Positions 23,501 through 34,600 of a stretch of 64,000 nucleotides of DNA are shown here, one piece after another. Positions within the stretch are counted from its first letter, which is position 1. Each line of letters starts with the position of its first letter. Below the pieces are notes generated by a model. That model was not told the origin of the DNA, searched no databases, and was given only the letters and a program-made list of their open reading frames with translations. Source of the stretch: Plecoglossus altivelis (lineage: Eukaryota > Chordata > Actinopteri > Osmeriformes > Plecoglossidae); the NCBI GenBank assembly GCA_036571765.1, contig BROE01000019.1, forward strand, positions 11,679,831-11,743,830. The letters run 5' to 3'. Both the position numbers and the translations under genes were made by a program.

Positions 23501-26084
23501 TCTCCCTCTCTCTGCCTCTCTCCCCCTCTCTCCCTCTCTCCTCCTCTCTCCCTCACCTTGCCCAGCTCTAACCCTGACTTTTCCCCCTCCCATGGCTTTC
23601 CTATCACGCTTTTCTTTCTGTCAACAAAAGGGAAGTGATGTTTCATCCAGGTGTTTGAGGCTTGATCCGTGTGTCAGTATGCTGTTTTCACACAGGCTGT
23701 TGTGGTGTTCGACTGCATTGGCAGATCTGCATGTCTTTTTTTCTCACTGTGAGTTTGACCGCTCTGTCCTGACCCTCTCTTGTGCAGGTTACAGTCGATC
23801 CCAGACAACGTAAGTTCCCTCACCTCTGTGTTTGACCAATTTACATTTCACATGAATACATTTACATGTGTAATGTTAGGAGACTCTCTCAACCAAATCG
23901 ACGTGCAAGCAGAACACCCGTAGCAAGGGAAGAATGATGAATTCTGAAGAAGGAAAAACCGTGTATTAGCAGAATAAAGAGATGTTTCTATGCAGAGCGC
24001 AGCGTGGATCAGGGTGTTGATATGCAGCAGGTTGTGTCTCTGCTAGGAGACAGGCCTTTACACAGCAGATTCCCCAAGTAAACACACAGGGAGAAGATAT
24101 TAGCAGGCAAGGCGGGACCCTCCTGAACCAGAACCTTGTCCTGGTATTATTCATAGATCCGGGCAAACAGAATTGAATCTCATCGGGAGACAGATATGTT
24201 AAAGGGGTTTAGTGTTTCCAGGCACCACGAAGACGTTCATGACTCCTGGTTGGTTCTTATGTCTGAGTTTATGTTATGCAGATAATGTATGACGTAAATT
24301 ACTGCAACAGAGGAGGAAAGGACCAGTAATGAATTAAGGAGTGATGTTGTTGTTCTAAAGGAAGACATGGCTGATCAGCTGCAGCTGTAGTGTTATGGAG
24401 AACAGCTGCTTTCTAAACAGCTTTGTGCTGCACGTCTGTGTTAGTGAGTAATACTCTGGACTCTCTGTCAGGGTTTCATGTTGTGTGTTCATGTTGCTGA
24501 CCAGGTGACCGTCCCTGGTGTGTGTGTGTGTGTGCATCGTGTGTGTGTGGTGTGTGTGTGTGTGTGTGTGTGTCCAGTCTGAAGGTGAGGTGAGAGGGTG
24601 AGTCTGACTCTAGTTGTGTGTGTGTCCAGTCTGAAGGTGAGGTGAGAGGGTGAGTCTGACTCTAGTTGTGTGTGTGTCCAGTCTGAAGGTGAGGTGAGAG
24701 GGTGAGTCTAGCCGGAGACACAACGAGCCACTGAGTCATGGGAGGCCCTGACCCTCCAGCCCCGCCCCCTCCCCCAGGCTCCTCCAATCAGGAGGCCACA
24801 GACCCGACTGGCAGGAAGGTGGTGAAGGTGGTGCGGAGGGTGGTGCGGAGGGTGGCCCCTGGGGTGGACGAGCCAGCAGCCTCCTCTCTAACCTCCACCC
24901 CCACCTCCTCCTCCACCTCCGTCCCCAAGACGGCCAAGGCTGTGGGCTTGGGGCAGCGGGATGAGAAGGACGACATCTCCCTGGGTCTGGCCAGCCTGAT
25001 GGGGCGTGGGAGGACCAGGGAGCACAGGCCCCGCCCCCGCCCTCAGGACCGCAAGGAGGAGCAGGAGGTGGAGCAGGAGAAGCAAGATAAAGTTCAGGAG
25101 CCGCTTGAGGAGAAAACTGAGGACGTGCTTCCTCCCACTCCTGCTCCCCCCAGGAGAAGTGACTCCTGGGTTAGCTGGTAATGGAGCTTCGTGGCATCGG
25201 CCAGTCTTGGTTGGTTTGAGCATGACCTAGAACTTGTGGTGGTCTGGCGACGCCGACATGGTCGGGATTGGCTACTGACTGCATGGGGGAGGGCTGGCGA
25301 GCCTGTTCGTGTGAAGCAAGGATGTGGACATGATCAGTGATAACCTCAGGAAGCAGGTAACCTGCGTCCGCCTGGGGTGTGTGGTTGAAGACTCGTTTGC
25401 GTGTGCGCGGGGGGTGGGCTGGGGGAGGCTGGGGTGGCGTGCGCGTGGGGGTGGCGCTGTCGCTTGAGCATGGGTGTGTGCAGCGTGCTGATTGGTGTGT
25501 GCTGGTGTGCGGTGTTGATTGGGGTGTGTCGCGGTGTTGATGTGTGTGCGTGTGCGCGTGTTGATGTGTGTGCGTGTTGATGTGTGTGTGTGTGTGTTGA
25601 TGTATGTGCGTGCTGATGTGTGTTGATGTGTGTGCGTGTTGATGTGTGTGTGTGTGTGTTGATGTGTGTGTGTGTTGATGTGTGCGTGTGCGTGCTGATG
25701 TGTGTGTCTCAAGGTCAAAGCAGAGCTGCGTTCATCAGCGCTTCCAGCAGGGAAGCTCTCCTCCTCTCTACCTGAACAGGTGTGTGTTGAACACTGTCAG
25801 TCTGTGCACACCTTCCACCAACACACCTGTCCAGAGTGTAGAGGTGTGAACCAGCCTTACAACACATTTGCAGACTGTGTCTCCTCCCTCAGGTTCCACA
25901 ACTCATCCCCACAGAAGAGAACCATCAACGTCTAAGGAAGATCTTTGATGGGATAGATCCTTCTGTACGGTCCTACTGTAACTCTCTATCTCTGTCTCTG
26001 TCTCTGTCTCTGTCTCTGTCTCCGTCTCTCCTCCCTCTCTGTCTCTCTCTCACTGTCTCTGTCTCTGTCTCTCCTCCCTCTCTG

Positions 26085-26117
<33 letters not shown>

Positions 26118-29100
26118 TCTCTCTCTCTTTCTCTCTTCTCCCTGTCTCTCTCTCTTCTCCCCCCCCTCTCTCTCTCTGTCTCTCTCTCTCTCCTGTCTCT
26201 CTGTCTCTCTCTCTCTTCTCTGTCTCTGTCTCTGTCCTGGCCTGCTGTGTCCCTGGCTTGTCTTGTCTTTCCTGCCTCTCCTGTGTGAGCAGGGAGGACA
26301 GGTGGTCTGGTGTTAGGTTACACCTCTTGCCCTCAGTCAGCCTGATCCGAGGGCATCGTTAGCAGGACTCCAGTTACACTGGGGCCCTGGGCCGGCTGAC
26401 CAGCCAAGCTTTGGCTAAACCCTACTCCTGGACAGCTACAGTCCAGGGGGGTGTTCTCCATCTCTAATCTAGCCTGCCTGGTTCTAGTGATGAGCTGGGT
26501 AATGTGTTGAAAGTGTTGTCCTCACTGTTGACCTCACTGGTGTCCTCACTGTTGACCTCACTGGTGACCTCACTGGTGTCCTCTGACCCTAACCTGACCC
26601 TGTTCCATGCTGCTTCAGACTGAGGAGAATGAGGACCCTGTGGCCATCCTTCAGGCTGCTCATGCTGCTGCCTCTCAGCCCAAGGTCTGGCCTCCGCTGT
26701 GCCCTGCCCTCCCTGCATCCTCCCTCCTCCCCCTCCTCCCGCAATCCTACCTCCTCCCCCTCCTCCCCGCATTATCCCTCCTCCCCTCCTCCCCGGCATC
26801 TCCTCCTCCCCCTTCCTCCCCACCTCCCCTCCACCTCCTTCCCTGCAATCCTCCATCCTCCCCTCCCTCCCTCTCTTTTTTTCTCTCTCCCTCCCTCTTG
26901 TTTTTCCCTCCCTGCCTCCCTCCTAACCTCTCTCCCGAATCCCCCCCTCCTCCCTGCATCCTCCTTCCTCCCTGCATCCTCCCTCCTCCCCCTCCTCCTC
27001 CTCCTCCCCCTCTGAGGTGCTTGTGCTCACAGAGAGATCCTACTCTGGCATGTTGTTTGTGTGATGACACCAGTGGAATCCTGAATCTCAAACAAGCGAA
27101 AACAAAGGTTTCCATCTCAGTGTGAAGTGTTGTAGTGATGTGGCCCTGCATGACCTGTGCTGCACCTGTTAGCATGACCTCACTGGGAGGGAACAGGAAC
27201 ATGTTCTGTGTGTTTGTCTTCATCCTCCTCCTGAGGTCTGGAGTAGTAGCGAGCGCAGGTGTGTGGAGCGCAGGTGTGTGGAGCGCAGGTGTGTGGAGCG
27301 CAGGTGTGTGGAGCGCAGGTGTGTGGAAGGCAGGTGTGTGGAGCGCAGGTGTGTGGAGCGCAGGTGTGTGAAGCGCAGGTGTGTGAAGCGCAGGTGTGTG
27401 AAGCGCAGGTGTGTGAAGCGCAGGTGTGTGAAGCGCAGGTGTGTGAAGCGCAGGTGTGTGAAGCGCAGGTGTGTGAAGCGCAGGTGTGTGAAGCGCAGGT
27501 GTGTGAAGCGCAGGTGTGTGAAGCGCAGGTGTGTGAAGCGCAGGTGTGTGAAGCGCAGGTGTGTGAAGCGCAGGTGTGTGAAGCGCAGGTGTGTGAAGCG
27601 CAGGTGTGTGAAGCGCAGGTGTGTGAAGCGCAGGTGTGTGAAGCGCAGGTGTGTGAAGCGCAGGTGTGTGAAGCGCAGGTGTGTGAAGCGCAGGTGTGTG
27701 AAGCGCAGGTGTGTGAAGCGCAGGTGTGTGAAGCGCAGGTGTGTGAAGCGCAGGTGTGTGAAGCGCAGGTGTGTGGAGCGCAGGTGTGTGGAGCGCAGGT
27801 GTGTGGAAGGCAGGTGTGTGTGGAGCGCAGGTGTGTGCATGGAGCGCAGGTGTGTGGAGCGCAGGTGTGTGGAGCGCAGGTGTGTGGAGCGCAGGTGTGT
27901 GGAGCGCAGGTGTGTGTGGAGCACAGGTGTGTGTGGAGCACAGGTGTGTGCATGGAGCGCAGGTGTGTGGAGCGCAGGTGTGTCGGATGCGGGCCCTGCG
28001 TGGTGAAAGGTGCTCAGTGTCTGGGGTTCTGTGTTGCAGGTGAAGACAGAGGAGCAGATAGCGGCTGAAAAGGCCTGGTATGGAACTGACAAAGTCTGGC
28101 TGGTCCACAAAGACGGCTTCTCTCTGGGTCAGTAAAGATCTGTTACCAGGACAACTGATCCAGCCACTCATAATGAACTGCTCTGTTCCACTGTGTGGTG
28201 ATCTATGTATATGTGTGTGTGTGTATGTGGTCTGTGTGTGTGGTGTGTGTGTGTTGTTTTGCAGCTACGCTGTTGAAGACAGAGACAGGCTCCCTGCCAG
28301 AGGGCAAGGTGAAGATCAGGCTGGAGAGTGATGGCTCGTTGCTGGAGGTGGAGGAGGATGACGTGGAGAAGGTAACAGCTCCGACCCGCTCTCTCCTGCC
28401 AACGCTGTCTTATCAAACGTCCTCAAGTTCCTCAGTGTGTGATGTCATCACCGTGCGACGCCCTGCAGGCGAACCCCCCTGCGTTGGACCGTGTGGAGGA
28501 TGTAGCTTCTCTGCAGTACCTGAACGAGTCCAGCGTGATCCACTCTCTCCGGCAGCGCTACGGGGGAAGTCTGGTCCACACCCACGCTGGGCCCAGCATG
28601 GTGGTCATCAACCCTGTCAGCAGCCCCTCCATGTACTCTGAGAAGGTATGGTGCTGGGAACACACTAACCCAGTCTACCCCCTGTTCTCTACCTCCTGCT
28701 CTCTACCTCCTCCTCTCGACCTCCTCCTCATCTCTCTCTACCTCATCCTCTCTACCTCTACCTCCATCTCTCTCTACCTCCTTCTCTCTCTTTCTCCTCT
28801 CTCTACCTCCTGCTCTCTCTGACTCCTCCTCCTCTCTACCTCCTCCTCTCTACCTCCTCCTCCTCCTCTCTACCTCCTCCTCTCTCCTCTACACCTCTTA
28901 CATTCTTCTCCTCTTCACCTCTCATGTTCATCGGATAAATGAACTGGTCCCCCCAGGTGATGCACATGTTTAAAGGCTGCAGGCGTGAGGACACAGCCCC
29001 ACACATCTACGGTGTGGCCCAGTCGGCATACAGAAGCCTCCTGACCACGCGGCAGGACCAGTCCATCGTGTTGCTGGGGAAGACAGGCAGTGGCAAGACC

Positions 29101-31623
29101 ACCAACACGCAGCACCTGGTCCAGTACCTGGTCACCATCGCTGGCAGCTCGGGCAAGAGCTTCTCTGGTTGGTTTGAAGGAAGCAGACATGTTTTTGTCC
29201 CTGTGAAGCTTCTGTTCTGGAGGCCAAGTGTGTGATGTGCTGCTGTGAGAGCAGCGTGGCTGAGCCTGTGTCTCCTTGTCTCCAGCGGAGAAGTGGCAGG
29301 CTGTGTACACCATCCTGGAGGCTTTTGGGAACTGCTCCACCTCCATGAACTCCAACGCCAGCCGCTTCTCTCACATCGTCTCCCTGGACTTCGACCAGGC
29401 AGGACAGGTGGCATCAGCTTCCATCCAGGTACAGCTGTGTGTCTGAGTGGACACTGCTACAGGTGTGTGTCTGAGTGGACACTGCTACAGGTGTGTGTCT
29501 GAGTGGACACTGGTACAGGTGTGTGTCAGAGTGTTCTGCTGTGTGCAGACTGTTCTGCTGCGTGTAGACTGTTCTGCTGTGTGCAGACTGTTCTGCTGCG
29601 TGTAGACTGTTCTGCTGTGTGCAGACTGTTCTGCTGCGTGTAGACTGTTCTGTTGTGTAGACTGTTCTGCTGTGTGCAGACTGTTCTGCTGCGTGTAGAC
29701 TGTTCTGTTGTGTAGACTGTTCTGTTGTGTGTAGACTGTTCTGCTGTGTGTAGACTGGTTCTGTTGTGTAGACTGTTCTGCTGTGTGTAGACTGTTCTGT
29801 TGTGTGTAGACTGTTCTGCTGTGTGTAGACTGTTCTGCTGTGTGTAGACTGTTCTGTTGTGTGTAGACTGTTCTGCTGTGTGTAGACTGTTCTTGTGTGT
29901 GCCTCCAGACCATGCTACTGGAGAAACTGAGAGTGACTAGGCGTCCAGATGGAGAGTCGGTCTTCAACGTGTTCTACTACTTGATGGCTGGAGCTGACAG
30001 TTCTCTCAGGTCTGACTGGAAATGTTCCTCAGGGACCCAGGGCAATGCTAATGTCGGTGTTAGCCCACGAAATAGGATTTATCTTTAAAGTAGCGAAACT
30101 CCAAAAACGATGTGTGACATAACATTCCAGGAGCACTGAGCTGTCTGTACTGATAAACACTGCTACAGGTGTGTGTCAGATAAACACTGCTACAGGTGTG
30201 TGTCAGATAAACACTGCTACAGGTGTGTGTCTGAGTGGACACTGCTACAGGTGTGTGTCAGATAAACATTACTACAGGTGTGTGTCTGAGTGGACACTGC
30301 TACAGGTGTGTGTCAGATAAACACTGCTACAGGTGTGTGTCTGAGTGGACACTGGTACAGGTGTGTGTCTGAGTGGACACTGCTACAGGTGTGTGTCAGA
30401 GTGGACACTGCTACAGATGTGTGTCAAAGTGGACACTGGTACAGGTGTGTGTCAGAGTGGACACTGCTACAGGTGTGTGTCAAAGTGGTTTTGTTGTGTA
30501 GACTGTTCTGCTGTGTGTAGACTGTTCTGCTGTGTGTAGACTGGTTCTGTTGTGTAGACTGTTCTGCTGTGTGCAGACTGTTCTGCTGCGTGTAGACTGT
30601 TCTGCTGTGTGTAGACTGGTTCTGTTGTGTAGACTGTTCTGCTGTGTGCAGACTGTTCTGCTGTGTGTAGACTGTTCTGCTGTGTGTAGACTGGTTCTGT
30701 TGTGTAGACTGGTTCTGTTGTGTAGACTGTTCTGCTGTGTGCAGACTGTTCTGCTGCGTGTAGACTGTTCTGTTGTGTGTAGACTGTTCTGCTGTGTGCA
30801 GACTGTTCTGCTGCGTGTAGACTGTTCTGCTGTGTGTAGACTGGTTCTGTTTTGTAGACTGTTCTTGTGTGTGCTTCCAGACCATGCTGCTGGAGAAACT
30901 GAGAGTGACTAGGCGTCCGGATGGAGAGTCGGTCTTCAACGTGTTCTACTACTTGATGGCTGGAGCTGACAGTTCTCTCAGGTCTGACTGGAAATGTTCC
31001 TCAGGGACCCAAGGCAATGCTAATGTCGGTGTTAGCCCACGAAATAGGATTTATCTTTAAAGTAGCGAAACTCCAAAAATGATGTGTGACATAACATTCC
31101 AGGAGCACTGAGCTGTCTGTACTGATAAACAACTCTTGAATGGCTTCATTAGCATTTCGTTTCAGTAAAAAAAAAATCGTTGTTGCTGAAAAGCCCTGAC
31201 AAATCAGCAGTACCTCAATAGTCAGGGTTACTGACAGCATGTCTCTTTTTACCATCAAAGGACCGAGTTGCACTTCAACCATTTTGCAGAAAACAGCGCC
31301 TTCGGGATTTTACCTCAACCCAAGGTAACCCGAGCCCTTAACACCTGCATGCTGTTTGTGTCTTTCTTCCTCTTCAACCACGGAGCTTAGAAACTGCTAG
31401 GAAGGTTTTCACTTGTCTTTTTATCTCAAGTCTTCTTTGTCTCTTCCAGTCAGAGGACAAGCAGAGGTCCTCTCAGCAGTTCAGCAAGCTGCAGGCAGCC
31501 ATGAAGGTGCTGGGGATGAGTGTGGAGGAGCAGAAGGCCTTCTGGCTGCTGCTGGGAGCCATTTACCACCTGGGAGCGGCTGGAGCCACCAAGGGTGAGG
31601 ACGCGCATGTAGACGTCTGATGT

Positions 31624-31663
<40 letters not shown>

Positions 31664-34600
31664 GACGAGTGTGTTTGCTGTGGTGAGAGAGAGTGAGCCA
31701 TTCTGGCACCAAGCAAATTGCATGTTATGCCAAGTGTGTGGGGTGGGTGGTGTGTGTGTGGTGTGTGGTGTGTGGTGTGTGGTGCGAGAGAGAGTGTGTA
31801 GCCATCTGAAGACCAAGCAGAGAACAGGCTGCCTGTGAGAACAGTGTTCCTACAGACACCCTGTTAGAACCGTGTTCCTACAGGCTGCCTGTTAGAACAG
31901 TGTTCCTACAGACAGACTGTTAGAACAGTGTTCCTACAGACAGACTGTTAGAACAGTGTTCCTACAGACAGACTGTTAGAACAGTGTTCCTACAGACACC
32001 CTGTTAGAACCGTGTTCCTACAGACAGCCTGTTAGAACAGTGTTCCTACAGACACCCTGTTAGAACCGTGTTCCTACAGGCTGCCTGTTAGAACAGTGTT
32101 CCTACAGACAGCCTGTTAGAACAGTGTTCCTACAGACACCCTGTTAGAACAGTGTTCCTACAGACAGCCTGTTAGAACAGTGTTCCTACAGACACCCTGA
32201 GAGAACAGTGTTCCCACAGACAGCCTGTTAGAACAGTGTTCCTACAGACACCCTGAGAGAACAGTGTTCCCACAGACAGCCTGTTAGAACAGTGTTCCTA
32301 CAGACACCCTGAGAGAACAGTGTTCCCACAGACAGCCTGTTAGAACAGTGTTCCTACAGACACCCTGAGAGAACAGTGTTCCCACAGACAGCCTGTTAGA
32401 ACAGTGTTCCTACAGACACCCTGTTAGAACAGTGTTCCTACAGACAGCCTGTTAGAACAGTGTTCCTACAGACACCCTGTGAGAACAGTGTTCCTACAGA
32501 CAGCCTGTTAGAACAGTGTTCCTACAGACAGCCTGTTAGAACAGTGTTCCTACAGACAGCCTGTTAGAACAGTGTTCCTACAGACACCCTGAGAGAACAG
32601 TGTTCCCACAGACAGCCTGTTAGAACAGTGTTCCTACAGACAGACTGTTAGAACAGTGTTCCTACAGACAGCCTGTTAAAACAGTGTTCCTACAGACACC
32701 CTGAGAGAACAGTGTTCCTACAGACAGACTGTTAGAACAGTGTTCCTACAGACAGCCTGTTAGAACAGTGTTCCTACAGACAGCCTGTTAGAACAGTGTT
32801 CCTACAGACAGACTGTTAGAACAGTGTTCCTACAGGCAGCCTGTTAGAACAGTGTTCCTACAGGCTGCCTGTTAGAACAGTGTTCCTACAGACAGCCTGT
32901 TAGAACAGTGTTCCTCCAGACAGACTGTTAGAACAGTGTTCCTACAGACACCCTGTTAGAACCGTGTTCCTACAGACAGTTACAGACACCCTGTTAGAAC
33001 AGTGTTCCTCCAGACACCCTGTTAGAACAGTGTTCCTACAGGCAGCCTGTGAGAACAGTGTTCCTCCAGACAGAAGTCTGCTATGTTAACTAACCTGGTG
33101 CTATGCTCACCTCCGCAGTGTCCGTCATAGAGGAGGAGGGTAAACACTAAGTGGTGGTGTTCCTCTCCTGACTGATCCTTTCTTTTTCCTGTCATCTCTC
33201 TCCTCTTTCAGGCTCACTGTTTTCCTTGGGTGTTTTGGGTGTTTAGCTCTTCATGCCAACATGCCTTGATCAAGTCTGTTGTAGGACGACAGTGTAGTAT
33301 TGACAATTTCTCAAATCAAAACGTGACCGAGCAGTTGATGGGTGCCCTGTTGTAGCCTGTGCTTGCCTGTCGTAGCCTGTGCTTGCCTGTCATAGCCTGT
33401 GCGGGCGTGTCGTGTCGTGTTTGAACACTAGATGGCAGCACAGGCCTAACACCCCACAACCTTCATTCATTTCTCATCTCCTTCATGCCACTGTGAAGAT
33501 GGCTGTGAATCAGATCTATGCTTCACCTCTTTTCTACTGTCTCTAACTCTCTAACTCAAGCTTTCTGTGTCCTGAACGCATGCCCCTCCTCCTCTGCTGT
33601 GTTGCCTGTTTGGCCGGAGTTTGAGCTGTGATGATGTGTGTGATTGTGAGACAGCGTGTGTGTAAACACCATTTGGCAGGTGTGTCCAGTTGTGATGTGT
33701 GTGTGATGGTGAGAGACCCACACACACATCAGGAGCCTGTGTTTGACAGAACACCTGTAGACGGTGTTTTCACAAAGCTCTGCTGTTATCTGTTGTGTTC
33801 TAACATGTCATTGTCATCCCCATGTTGCATGCTGTTCGGCTTGTGCTGCAGATTCAGACGAAGGTAAAAAAAACCCTCTTTCTTCCTATTTGTATTGTTC
33901 TGTCTCCCCTGCCGCTGTCTGCTCTGGCAGACATTGTGTGTGTCATTAGCATTTTAATGAAGTTCTCTGTCTTGGCTTTGATCGTCTTCACAACCCTCTT
34001 GCTTGTCAAAACATGGAACGTGTGACGCTCTGTCGGGCCGATGAAACGGGGTGATCCCAGCTCCTCGCTGTCAGAAGCACCCTGTTTGATGTTCCCTGCT
34101 CTCCCTCTCAAGTCAGAAGAGATTCCAATCAGTACTGTCTGTAAATTAAAACACACTCGTCTCCCCTCTCTCTCATCGCCCTTCCTCCGGATTAAAGGAA
34201 GAACTCTGTTTAGTAGCTGAGACCAGTCTACCAGAAGTTCTCTTCTCAAGCTGGAATTACAGCAGAGTTTTTTGGAAGAATAGTTTCTTTTGTTAAAAGA
34301 GAGGAAAGAGTTGTCAGATGTTTTCAGAACCGAAACAGTAGCACAGTAATAAGTCTGATTGGGATCACAAAGGAAGAACAGTGTGTTTGGTGTGTGAGTG
34401 GCTGACTTTGTGCAGCTCCACTGAACAATATGGAGTTATGACTGTGCGTGAGCTCACGTGTCCAGGTCATTGCGACCCATTCGAGAGCTGGGGTCTCTGC
34501 TCAGACTGCTCCTGTGCTCTGCTGGCTGCAGATTGAGCTGATAATGCTTGTCTTCTGGTGTCCCAGGTGGGCGGAGGCAGTTTGCACGTCACGAGTGGGC

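Larger units (their letters stand above)
11755..24737 (+). other. Long myo18a intron, repeat-rich, no confirmed exon
   Basis: About 13 kb separate the PDZ exon from the alternative N-terminal exon. Besides the repeats listed below, the non-repetitive parts (12530-12680, 12830-13280, 14900-15290, 15920-16550, 17720-18020, 19250-20300, 20400-21060, 21560-21790, 23560-24500) show no recognisable exon, apart from one possible 15-nt microexon at 23795. Confidence 0.8.

Noticed and set aside
22677..23813. ORFs of 114 and 253 codons after the gap
   Set aside because: They lie in sequence that looks like an error-laden second copy of the preceding intron plus a CT tract.
24738..25181. A separate small gene nested in myo18a
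   Set aside because: The ORF ends just past a phase-0 donor that fits the shared motor exons; an alternative myo18a N-terminus is simpler.
25702..25935. 77-codon ORF continuing through 25702-25935
   Set aside because: Reads across a likely donor at 25779 and then in a different frame from the better-supported exon at 25893.
27180..28171. Long ORFs of 250-470 codons on both strands, Thr-Pro-Ala-Leu-His or Cys-Val-Lys-Arg repeats
   Set aside because: They are translations of the 15-bp minisatellite, which has no stop in any frame; no start, domain or non-repeat core.
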